DNA of 64,000 nt from Mactromeris polynyma (taxonomy: Eukaryota; Mollusca; Bivalvia; Venerida; Mactridae): the NCBI GenBank assembly GCA_032209605.1, contig JASFXZ010000026.1, positions 5,208,001 through 5,272,000 on the forward strand, given 5' to 3'. Shown here one piece after another: positions 35,101 to 44,212 of the stretch. The notes under the pieces are model-generated. The model saw only the letters and a list, made by a program, of their open reading frames with translations, ran no database searches and was not told the DNA's origin. The translations under genes were made by a program, and so were the position numbers. Positions within the stretch are counted from its first letter, which is position 1; each line of letters starts with the position of its first letter.

Positions 35101-36431
35101 CTCTAACATACAAGTACTGACAGTTCACTCTCCCACATATAAGTACTGACAATCCACTGCTCTCACCTATAAGTAACAACACTCCACTACTCTAACATAT
35201 AAGTACCAACAATCTACTACTCTCAAATCAGTAGCAACAATCCACTACTCTAAAATACTAGTACTGACAATCCACTACTCTCACATATAAGTACCACCAA
35301 TCAACTACTCTCACCTATAAGTACCAACACTCCACTACTCTAACATATAAGTACTGACAATCCACTGCTCTCACCTATAAGTACCAACACTCCACTACTC
35401 TAACATATAAGTACCAACAATCCACTACTCTCAAATCAGTAGCAACAATCCACTACTCTAAAATACTAGTACTGACAATCCACTACTCTCACATATAAGT
35501 ACCACCAATCAACTACTCTCACCTATAAGTACCAACACTCCACTACTCTAACATATAAGTACTGACAATCCACTGCTCTCACCTATAAGTACCAACACTC
35601 CACTACTCTAACATATAAGTACCAACAATCCACTACTCTCAAATCAGTAGCAACAATCCACTACTCTAAAATACTAGTACTGACAATCCACTACTCTCAC
35701 ATATAAGTACCAACAATCAACTACTCTCACCTATAAGTACCAACACTCCACTACTCTAACATATAAGTACCAACAATCCACTACTCTCAAATCAGTAGCA
35801 ACAATCCACTACTCTAAAATACTAGTACTGACAATCCACTACTCTCACATATAAGTACCACCAATCAACTACTCTCACATATAAGTACCACCAATCAACT
35901 ACTCTCACATATAAGTACCAACAATCCACTACTCTAAAATACAAGTACTGACAATCCACTACTCTCACATACAAGTACCAACAATCCACTACTCTAAAAT
36001 ACAAATACTGATAATCCACTACTCTCACATATAAGAACTGACAATCCACTACTCTCATATATAAGTACCAACAATCCACTACTCTAAAATACAAGTACCA
36101 ACAATCCACTACTCTCACATATAAGTTCCAACAATCCACTACTCTCACATACACGTACTGTAACTCTACTACTCTCACATATAAATATGCACATTCTGCT
36201 AGTTTCAAAGATCACATAATTCAATGCCTCTCACCTATAAATATATATAACTCCAGCTAGATTGTCCAGCTTAACTAAATAAATTCAATGAATTCAAAAT
36301 GTTGTTTTACATGTATGGACAAGTTGTTTTATAACACGTGTTTTGCATTGAATACTAACCTTGACTTGTACATGTATGTTTATTTTAGGGATCGAAGGTA
36401 CAAGTACACTGTGTGTAATGTGAAGATATGA
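29131..36431 (+). CDS. Dermatopontin-like secreted protein, five exons
   Basis: Exons: 29,131-29,136, 29,600-29,701, 30,884-31,001, 33,272-33,395, 36,389-36,431. All introns are GT-AG and phases 0, 0, 1 and 2 agree, giving 130 residues. Residues 1-19 form a signal peptide (MNVYLCVLMTCMLGMSSAA). Two DERM-type repeats follow: WQNNYDGWLNFKCPSGQ with SMHNNHYEDRRFDIEC, and GWTNSYDRYQNYAVPSGK with SVHNNHHEDRRYKYTVC. Dermatopontins are extracellular matrix proteins; in molluscs, members occur in shell matrix and blood. The family Cys before PSG in repeat 2 is Val, leaving five cysteines in the mature chain. The protein is shorter than the ~200 residues of vertebrate dermatopontin. The first exon codes only for Met-Asn; it was chosen because ATGAAC|GTAAGT joins in frame to the signal peptide. 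The function is inferred from family. Confidence 0.88.
29955..30300 (-). repeat. R1 dispersed repeat, minus copy in intron 2
   Basis: Reverse complement of R1: TATAGGGAACGCCACATACC, AGACAGTCCCTCCCC, CAGACGGGAAAACAGC, GGCCAACAG-like, then TACAGCCTTGGAACTGTCAG and TACTGGGGGTTTAAAT. The terminal segment CTACAACGCCACATACC...GCACAGAC is present twice in tandem at the outer end. Together with the plus copy at 30,340 it forms a tail-to-tail inverted pair inside the dermatopontin intron. Confidence 0.8.
30340..30870 (+). repeat. R1 dispersed repeat, long plus copy in intron 2
   Basis: The longest R1 copy in the window. Landmarks in order are ATTAGTTACTGCCTACTTAG, CCATATAGCGATAAGG, TTTACTGACAGTTCCAAGG, GGCCTATTGTGGCCAG, TTGTCCTGTGAGC, GAGGTCTGCGTGGGGAGG and CTTATGTATGTGGCGTTC, ending around ACCGCTCTTG. 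It ends just before exon 3 of the dermatopontin-like gene. Confidence 0.8.
31433..31609. mobile_element. Small TA-type element (SE2), intron 3
   Basis: Starts TACAGTCAGACG and aligns along its length with 59,768-59,947 and 50,128-50,285 (GAAATAAATATC, ATGTATCTTTT, AATGGGCTATT, GGGCCCGATGAA). The right end GAATAAGGTCAGAGG is a degraded reverse complement of the left. Ends starting TA suggest a Tc1/mariner-type non-autonomous element. Confidence 0.65.
31675..32239 (+). repeat. 21-bp minisatellite in dermatopontin intron 3
   Basis: Head-to-tail 21-bp units, consensus GACATACAGCAAGGTACACCT, about 26 degenerate copies. Both strands read through as open frames because the unit is a multiple of three; these are not genes. 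The array is interrupted by the element at 32,240-33,220, after which a unit fragment (GATATACGGCAAGGTATC) continues. Confidence 0.92.
32240..33220. mobile_element. 981-bp inverted-repeat element in the minisatellite
   Basis: Ends: AGTCCGTATTCAATATACAT at the left, and at the right the reverse complement of AGCCCGTATTCAATATACAT. Pairing is about 25 of 27, extended by weaker subterminal pairing (CTTAGATTTTTC, CTTAAG runs). Array units on both sides show it was inserted into the minisatellite. No transposase is encoded. The CCGTATTCA-type terminus resembles PIF/Harbinger-like elements; this is a tentative assignment, since the target duplication is unclear in repetitive flanks. Confidence 0.8.
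34107..34279. mobile_element. Hairpin element with 47-bp arms, intron 4
   Basis: Arms 34,107-34,153 and 34,233-34,279 pair at about 39 of 47 positions (core TTTTGTTTTTGGAAGC and TTAATTGTG). TTA occurs just outside each end (34,101-34,103 and 34,283-34,285), which would be a three-base TWA duplication. The right flank is the B box of a tRNA-derived repeat, so the element probably inserted into a SINE. Confidence 0.65.
34282..34490 (+). repeat. tRNA-derived SINE-like fragment, intron 4
   Basis: GGGTTCGATTCCCGGTAGC is a tRNA T-arm/B-box with the usual following sequence, then about 180 bp of SINE-like body ending in an A-rich segment (ATTAAAAACAAAACATAAA). The A-box half lies on the other side of the hairpin element or is lost. 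Confidence 0.5.
34900..35084. other. Intron 4 sequence before the minisatellite
   Basis: CAGGGTGCTAAAAAAGTTCG near 34,895 could be the end of a mariner-type element, but no partner terminus was found. No coding sequence recognised. Confidence 0.2.
35085..36235 (+). repeat. 30-bp minisatellite in dermatopontin intron 4
   Basis: About 38 head-to-tail units, consensus ACTCTCACATATAAGTACC then AACAATCCACT. Rare variants mark a higher-order repeat: the unit with CAAATCAGTAGCAAC recurs at about 35,225, 35,432, 35,640 and 35,788, so groups of about seven units (~207 bp) were duplicated. Open frames on the minus strand here are repeat artefacts. It ends about 150 bp before the last dermatopontin exon. 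Confidence 0.92.
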
Positions 36432-36492
36432 GATGGACCTATTGGTGGATCAAATGTATTCTCTAGATCCTTGGTGTGGACATTGAAATGTG

Positions 36493-36498
36493 AATAAA
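36493..36498 (+). terminator. Polyadenylation signal of the dermatopontin-like gene
   Basis: AATAAA lies 62 bp after the stop codon (36,431). It is the first canonical signal downstream and fits a very short 3' UTR. Confidence 0.6.
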
Positions 36499-36608
36499 TA
36501 ATACATGTACCATATGTTGGTACTATTTGTGGTTCAATTATCAATGTTACAAAACTCTCATTGCCTTGTTATCCTTCAAACAGAAACACTTACACTATGC
36601 CAGTAATA

Positions 36609-36793
36609 TACAGTAAACTCCCTGAAAACCAGACCTTGTCCAGAAATGGTGAAAAGTCCGATTTTCTAAGGATGCCTGTTTTCAGAGGGTCCTGTTTTCA
36701 GGGAGTCCTGTTTTCAGAGGGTCCTGTTTTCAGAGGGTCCTGTTTTCAGGGAGTCCTGTTTTCAGGGAGTCCTGTTTCATGGAGTTTACTGTA
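36609..36793. mobile_element. Small TA-type element with internal 16-bp repeats
   Basis: TACAGTAAACTCC at the left end is the perfect reverse complement of GGAGTTTACTGTA at the right end. The right half consists of about seven 16-bp units (TCCTGTTTTCAGGGAG or TCCTGTTTTCAGAGGG), each the complement of the left-end segment CTCCCTGAAAAC, so one terminus has been amplified in tandem. It lies just after the dermatopontin poly(A) signal. Confidence 0.75.
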
Positions 36794-36799
36794 CTACAC

Positions 36800-37505
36800 T
36801 GAACAGTAATGGATATCAAAATATCGAAGTACTGAACACTTGACAGATTTTCGTCTCATGACATAATATAAATAAGGGCCAATATTTTGATTTCATCCAC
36901 ATTTCAATTTGCTTGGTAACAACCCAGATTTTCGTATTTTTAATTAAAATATGCTGATCAAGTAATAATTTTGACAAAAATGACATGTCAGTGCCTTCAT
37001 ACAGGCGAGCTCTAAAACACAGCATTATAACTTTTCTTAAAACTTTCCTGGAACTGCAAAACACAAGTCCGATACAGATATTTCCATTACTAACTCGACA
37101 TGTAGGTCAGGATAGAACATACCGGTATCAAACCCATGTATTTGTGGTTTTGGAAAACATGTCAGAAACATAACAATGGTGTGTTGTTAAGTCCATCTGT
37201 ATGAAGACATATTCCTCCGATTCTCTCATATTTACGAGACATTTTGATAAAAATAAGAATGTCTACATTGAAGCTGTCGATGACATTCTCTTCGCACAAA
37301 CAACAAAATAGTACATTATGCCTGTAAAAGTCACAAATGATTTAATACAATATATTATTTTGTCACTCTAGTGCACGTGTTTGGACCTCACTAATACAGT
37401 ATGCTAACATTGTGTTCATCAGTTGTTAAATTGTATCACATAACCCAGCATGCAAAGCGAACGTGTAACGAAATTCTATGACACAATTCAAGGTAAAACC
37501 AGTTT
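36800..37505. other. Intergenic, no recognised gene
   Basis: Only short open frames on either strand; none has a recognisable domain or splice partner. Confidence 0.35.
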
Positions 37506-37509
37506 GTAT

Positions 37510-37690
37510 TAGACGAAATTAGTCCCAACTGATTAGCACAGTCAGTGGAGTGCTGGGATGTTACCGTGGAGGTCCATGTGGGCCGGTCATATCCTTCCAG
37601 TACGTTTGGCTATGGAAATGTTTTCCTCCACCTCTGATTTATGTGGAGAAGTTGTCAGCTGCTTAATGTGGAATATAAAAAGATGAAAAA
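37510..37690 (+). repeat. SINE-like repeat
   Basis: CTGATTAGCACAGTCAGTGG has an A-box-like core and is followed by GGCTATGGAAATG, CCTCCACCTC and GTGGAGAAGTTGTCAGC. The last segment resembles the body of SINEs I associate with bivalves. An A-rich tail (AATATAAAAAGATGAAAAAG) follows. Family assignment is tentative. Confidence 0.45.
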
Positions 37691-37695
37691 GAGTG

Positions 37696-37790
37696 GGTAT
37701 TGAAAAAATAAAAGAGAATGAAACGTAGAAGAATAACAATAAAACACCAGGAGACTATTTCATTTCATAACGCCGAAGACCTTTACAGTC
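37696..37790 (+). repeat. Dispersed repeat, copy 2 (partner at 505-595)
   Basis: Shares GAGAATGAAACGTAGAAG, AACAATAAAACACCAG and GACTATTTCATTTCAT with 505-595. The copies are collinear over about 90 bp. Confidence 0.6.
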
Positions 37791-37799
37791 TTGCGACTA

Positions 37800-40700
37800 T
37801 GCCCAAAAATCTTACTGGTTTCCAGTATTCTTTCATCTTGATACTTTATACTCTCTAATTAGTTAAGTGAGTTTACAATGACATTTAGATAAAGTCTAGG
37901 CAGTGAATCACACTATATACTGCCTGAGTGTCTGATAAGCCACACTCACATTGCTGGGCATTGTTTTTGTACATGAAGAGCACACACCATGATACAGAGG
38001 ATTACAAAATTTTATGGAAGATGAGACTTTTTCAAGCAAATCAAGTATTTTATTCATAATTATTTTGGTTAATAGAGTGCAACCTTTCCACAGCGGCCCT
38101 CTCTTTAGTTTTAAGAAATTACTATAAATTCAACCCCTGTATTGCAACAACCTCTAGACAACAGCCAAAATATGCATCTCCAAAAGGGTGTTCGGGAGAC
38201 GATGTGAGGCCATAACTGAAGCAACCACATAAACATTAAACTGGCTAGATACGATTTGTCCACATAATAATGAACGTAATGTCAGAGGGAGACAGTATTG
38301 TCCCCGTTACAGTGTGCATTAACATTAACTCTTTTCGCTTACCTTTTGTATCAAAATAAGTAACGGACGATATGGGGAAATCAGAATTTGAGAAGTTTTG
38401 TGAACCGCGGGGCCAGTACAGCAGTAAAAATGTATTCTCTTTGTCATAATGTACTTAACATTAATGCAGCAGTACACACGAAATATCTTGAAAAAAGATG
38501 GTCGGAGCAATTTGAAGGTTAAGATTTGTTTAAAGCATAAAAATGCTGAGATGTAACGACTGCTGGTCACTTCAGATCCTAAATGGATGTGAGTAAATTC
38601 ACCGAAATTCAGTGCATTTCGGTAAGGTTACGTACCATTTATCGAAAGGTTAACACATCCGCGTCAAGGTTACTAACGTTGTTCGGGTGAAGAGAAATGA
38701 CTATATTTTTTATTCAATTAAGGAGCAATAATGACATTGAATGATTTAAGAACCCAGAACAAATGCAGATATTAATTATCCTAAGTTATTTATTTTTCTC
38801 TTGAAAACATTTAATAAGTACGGTAAAGTTTTAGACAAAGCTTTTTGACAGCGCACTATTTTTCGTATTTAGTCAATTTTCGTCGTGTTCAGGCATTTAT
38901 TGATGATTCATAAATATCGATTTGAAACAGACATGTTTATAGATCGACAATTTATCGATAGAAAATGTCATTGATGCATCGATATCGTTTCTATCAATGA
39001 CAGCTATTTTTTGCGCTCAAACCTTCTCAACTCAAGTATTTTGTAAGCAGGTATTTTGCTTGGACATGTGTGGGAGGCATTGTCTAGTGAATGTGTGTTG
39101 TTTCCTGCACCCTGCGTCCTTTGTATATGTCATTATAGTATTATTCCGAAGTTGTATTGTTCTCCTAGTTACAAACACGTACTGACAACTGTATCTGGAA
39201 TTGCTTTTGATATGGTAAATACATTTTGCTTTTTTCATCAGTTTTTGTTTAGAGATTAGAACAAAATAATCATTAATTCTACTAGTAAGTATCGATTTGT
39301 ATAATCAGATTCTTGGTGCCAGTGTGTTTTACATTTGTATATTACGAAGTCAAAAGATGACTAAGCAAACTAAACTCTATTTAAAATGATTTAATTTCTT
39401 AAGACAACACAACCAACATAGCAAATGTGCATACAGTTTAACAACTACTCGCATTTAATTATACAAAGTATTGTCATGAAGTTAAATTCTTTAAGTAAAT
39501 TCGAATATATTTTAAACTTTTCTCTCGGGAAATGAATACACTCATGGCACATATGTGGTTCTACATACTCTTCCATAATTTATAAATCATTTGTATTCAC
39601 GTGTTACTAGTAATCAAACGACTTTCAGCAATATCTGTGTGTTATTATATACTATATTAATTATGCAACTGTAAACGTCGGCAATCAAACGACCGTAAGC
39701 GAAGCAAAGAGTGGAAGCTATAAATAACATAATGAATGTATACTGGTCAAAATAGCCAACCCTTCTGTATTTTGAGAATCAGCGTCTGAGACGTATGGCT
39801 GGATAGTTCAATTCAAATAGTACAGCCTACGTAAATGAAGATCAACAAGATTCCAGTACCCATTAAGAAACAGTTTGAAAAGCACTGCCAGACTAGCACA
39901 TTTGACCAGTATACGAGAATGACAACGTTGAGACTGAATAAAGTTAAGTAAAGAAGTGGCTGAAAGCCCTCACTTTACTTTCCGTCAAAAAATGCGGTTG
40001 CGTGCGATGAGCACATGTCAATAACAATCAACATAAGGGACGAAAAGTTAATAATTGAAATAAAAGTTACTGGAATGTTATACATGCCAGTATATTTCTG
40101 TACTCGGTTTACATGGGGCCTTATAATTTAAATAATTTAATGCAATGTGACAATGTAAGAAACGGGTTTTATGTAATAAAAGGAGTATGTGAATTCACGA
40201 TAAGGTAACACATGTTTATACTGTGTTTTTATTTATTAACGTGTCTACAACGATGATAATATATTAAATAACATGTTTGTCGTTTGTGCGATGAAATTCA
40301 AACCTGATGTGTACAGAGTTTTTTAAGAAATGAAAGAAAAATATTACGTCTGTAAGAATTGACATGTCGAGGTCAGACAAACTCTTGTGTACGCAGCTAC
40401 GCATAACATATTGTGCACGCAACTATAAAATCATGTAAAATATTGATTCAGAATTGATTCTATGGTAGTTTGTGCTTGCAGGTATTTGATATTGGTATGC
40501 GAGCTTGTGATGAACAATATCCAGTGACGCGTACCCTTTCATATAGTTGTTTCTTACCTCAAATGTATATACACATCGTCTATCGATATAATATAAGTAT
40601 ACAGTTACTTTGTTAATTCAATATTATAGAAAACCATACTGTCGACGATGAGCTTACGTCGCAAATTATGCAACTGCTAGTTTGAGCATGTATGCCTCGT

Positions 40701-42475
40701 TTTACGTTCCGCATGCACCATATTGCACAATTCCCAACAACACAAGAAACCTATTCAATGGACAAACAATCTTACTTTTTGTATTAAGTACAACTAATCA
40801 GCTGTAGTGATGGTTATAAAAATGTTAGTGCTTAAAGGAACAGTAATTTTAGATCAGTGGAAGAAACGTTCGTCTATTGCTTAAAAGAAAAGTTTTAAGT
40901 ATAAAGACGCATAGATAATGTTTTTCTATAATTGATATATCAACTGTAAAAGGTACCCTGGTTGGGAATCAGAATTTATTATATTGTTGAAAAAAAGTAA
41001 CAAATAGTGATGTTATTTTACTTAACTGAGTACATATGTTTACTTCTGTAGGCCTTTGAACTATGGTCTTTGGGAATGGTTGCTTCCCATATTTAACACA
41101 CTGAAATTCCAGCTGCCGATTTGGTTCGTACGCGAAACCCATTAACGGTCGCACAGTCATATAAAGTAGTTCTAGGGTATGATAATGTCAAGTTATTTCT
41201 ATTTATGACTGTCGCGTGACTCTGATAAAACCAAAACTAGGCTATAGAATCCTTCAAAACTGTCTTTGAGATTCAGTTAAAATAGACATCATGGGATAAA
41301 CTTGACTGAAAATTATTCAGTAATTTAAAGAAAATATTTAAGATATTAATGCGCTAAAATAAATAAAAAAACTTAGTACCAAAGTGACAACTGTTATCAG
41401 ATTTGACATTAACAATGTAAATATCATGATGTAATGGAGTGTAGCAAAGTAGTATTGCAGTCTAGTTCTTACATTTCTCCACAGGCACTAACAACGGGAA
41501 CTCAAGCGACATCACCTGGTCAAAATTAAATTATTTCCCATCTATGAAATGATTCAGTCTGTAATTCCTCGGCAGAAGTAACTCAACTGAACCCACATTT
41601 CCAGTCAAATTTACGCACAGTCTTTTGGATTTTAAGGAAACGTATATACGTATGACAGTTGTACTGATCAATCTTTGTTTTGATGTTTTATTATTGTTCT
41701 GTTGTTAAATGAGGCAATGATGCTGTCCAATTAGTGTTGGTGTTATATCATCTTGACAGTATACATGTATGTTTTCATAATTTAAATCAGCAAATGTTTA
41801 ATTGTAATTTTACAGAATTAATAGTTCATGTTATTCGTACGAACAAGTACATGAAGTACACTCATAATTCAGGCTTTCTTCAGGCTATTGGTCTACTGAT
41901 ATTGACTCTCATGCTCATTTCAGGGAAGTTATTACATATTCATGCTGACTGATTTGAAGGTGACAACGTTTTCTGTTGTACTTACTGCATTCGTGGAGCT
42001 TATTTCCATGGCGTGACTCTATGGAAATAATAGAACAAACACAAATAAGGTGTTCATCCGATAGTCACCGACAGAATTGCTATATGATACACAGATGGAA
42101 GACAACTGGCCATCAGTTTAACGGAGAAGATACAATATCAAAGTGGAATTCGTCTGTTATACCGACGGAACAAAAACGGTCCGACTGCGATGAAGTTAAC
42201 CGTCGATGACAACTGTGTAAGCTTCATTCTTGTAATAACCAAGTTAAAAATGTAAAATAAAACTGGAATATATGTGATACTCCTGTCGTCAACTTTTGTG
42301 TTTGCATTAAATTCAGGAATTAAATGTATGTTTTCCTATTCACGAATACATGTCTTTTTATCTTTCTTTGTGGCTAAGTCGAGTTTCCCATAGAATTTCA
42401 GTAGACAAGCTGTACTGACAATTTCCCCACAATCAAAAGTGGAGGACAGCTTATTTTGAATGTATTATCATTGTC
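37800..42475. other. Long intergenic stretch, no recognised gene
   Basis: Only short open frames without recognisable domains. Items seen: a 10-bp hairpin TGTCATTGAT...ATCAATGACA at 38,966-39,002; a small inverted-repeat element at 39,738-39,914; and a 63-codon minus frame at 41,160-40,969 with protein-like composition but no family. A 77-codon plus frame at 41,976-42,209 is followed by AATAAA near 42,257 and could be an unrecognised terminal exon. None is strong enough to call. Confidence 0.35.
39738..39914. mobile_element. 177-bp inverted-repeat element
   Basis: Perfect 14-bp terminal inverted repeat: GTATACTGGTCAAA (39,738-39,751) and its complement TTTGACCAGTATAC (39,901-39,914). TATA-rich ends suit a TA target site. 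There is no coding capacity. Confidence 0.55.
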
Positions 42476-42489
42476 ATATTGTTACACAG

Positions 42490-42575
42490 ATAATACGCCG
42501 CACCTGGGTTTCGAATCTACGATCTCAAGATTGGCGGTCGAATCTCTTCCGACTGAGCGAGTGTGCATGCTTTTT
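42490..42575 (-). repeat. tRNA-derived repeat (minus)
   Basis: On the minus strand, CTCGCTCAGTCGGAAGAG is an A box with D-arm, and GTAGATTCGAAACCCAG is a B box, at tRNA-like spacing. Stems do not pair fully and the acceptor ends do not match, so it is a SINE head or decayed tRNA copy. Confidence 0.45.
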
Positions 42576-42599
42576 GATCTAAGATAGAGGAAGTATGAC

Positions 42600-43275
42600 T
42601 TTGGATTTGTTGTCAACATTCAAACAATCAGGAGGAAGTTGCACATCGGGGAGGCCACATTTACAACACAGGGTCTCCACTCACTTTTCGCAAAGGTACA
42701 TTCTAAACAAAAGGCGGAGTGTGTAACAATTAACAATGTAGGAAAATTTTACAACGTTGCAACTGTCAGTGTATTGCGTGACAATGTGTATTACATCAGG
42801 AATGTTCTGCGTCCCGTTTCAAGCATATTCAAATTATAAATGAAATATCTTAAACAGCATTCTGGTGATTTTATATCTTTATCCAGTATTTGATCATTTT
42901 GACTTTTCTTAAAATGAATGTAGAGCTCTACCTAATTTTCCGCCTAAACTGGTCAAAACAGTTAAATACAATTATGTTATGTAATGATCGAGACACGACT
43001 ATTTGCGATTTTTTTAGCCTACCCATAGTATGAAAATCCCCTAGATACCCTGAATTTTAATAAATGGGATAAAAGTTGACCAATCTTGTTGGACATTCTG
43101 CGAGAGAACATATGACCGGACATATTCTTAAATTGGACTGCGCATTTGGACAAAATACTCCATCATGGTGTTTTCGCTATTTTGGCTCTGACTATTCCTA
43201 TTCACAACCGAGCGGAGCCGTTTGATAAACACTTAAGAAAAACTTTAATTTCCTCACCTTCCACCAAAGGGGTTC
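42600..43275. other. Intergenic before the EGF cluster
   Basis: No gene recognised. The longest plus frame (42,639-42,839) opens with TTG, not ATG, and has no recognisable domain. Confidence 0.35.
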
Positions 43276-43304
43276 AGAGATGTCGTTTAAAATAGAAATT
43301 AAGT

Positions 43305-43760
43305 TGTTACAGGGAACGCCACATCACATACTCAAGACAAAGCCTCCTCACACATCATGACCCCTGGGAAAACAACTGTCCACAAATCATCAGGGACTGA
43401 GGAGGTAAAGGGCAGACACGCATGGGAACAGGGGCGCTCGGAATGACCTGGCCGACAAAAAGAACAACTCACTTAAAGGAGAATTTTAAGGGGGAACAAC
43501 AACGGATGTTTAATGGATGGAATACATCACGGAATGGGCCAATAAAGCAAGCAAATATATACAGAAAGGGGAGAAAAGAACACCACACCAAGCGAAAGAA
43601 CATTCATCTAAACCATAAGTAGAAATAATAACCATACAGCGATCTACAGCCTTGGAAATGTCAGTAAAATACTTGGGGTTTAATTCGATGTAACAGATAT
43701 GTAACCTCACACTTAACCGATATATGTGCATGGATTTCCAAAACATGCCATTACAAAAAG
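43305..43760 (-). repeat. R1 dispersed repeat, long minus copy
   Basis: Reverse complement of R1 with all landmarks: GTTACAGGGAACGCCACAT at the outer end, CCTCCTCACACA, GGGAAAACAACTGTCCAC, TAATAACCATACAGCGATC, TACAGCCTTGGAAATGTCAG and TTGGGGTTTAATTCG, ending past GGATTTCCAA. It lies upstream of EGF gene copy A, at a point where unit B has no such sequence. Confidence 0.78.
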
Positions 43761-44212
43761 AAATATTCACGACTGATGCATATACGGGCGGGCATATCTC
43801 ATCTGACCTTTTTAAAGCACAGGTGAGCCAAACTGAAATGTTTAACAAAGCGTTTAAATGACAAAGCAAAAATGACGAACATTATAATTATACAAACCAC
43901 GTGACATATCTCACATTTTGGTGGTGCGTAAATTGTCAACATTTGCAGTTGCCTTGCGAGAATACATACAAGGTAAGTGAAGATTATATAAGATTAAACA
44001 TTACACCTCTTTGTTTAAATAAAAACTGCTAGAATATATTTCAAAGTTTTTGTACTTTTATTTCTATTTTTATTGTGGCTTTTGTGGAAACATATTTACT
44101 AATAAGGTATCGTATAAAGAAAAACACACCGTGGGTCACTTTTGGCGTGTTTAACTGCGCTTTGGTTGCAAATCTATACAACATAATACAAACATTTGTT
44201 ACAGGTGAAGTC

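Noticed and set aside
35822..36208. Minus-strand 128-codon VRVVDCWYLY-type repeat protein
   Set aside because: Reading of the 30-bp minisatellite inside an intron.
40969..41160. Minus-strand 63-codon frame with protein-like composition
   Set aside because: No family match and no partner exons; the length is within chance expectation for this sequence.
41976..42260. Possible terminal exon followed by AATAAA
   Set aside because: No frame gives a recognisable family and no upstream exon could be linked; left as a note only.
42639..42839. 66-codon open frame upstream of the EGF cluster
   Set aside because: It begins with TTG rather than ATG and has no recognisable domain or splice signals.
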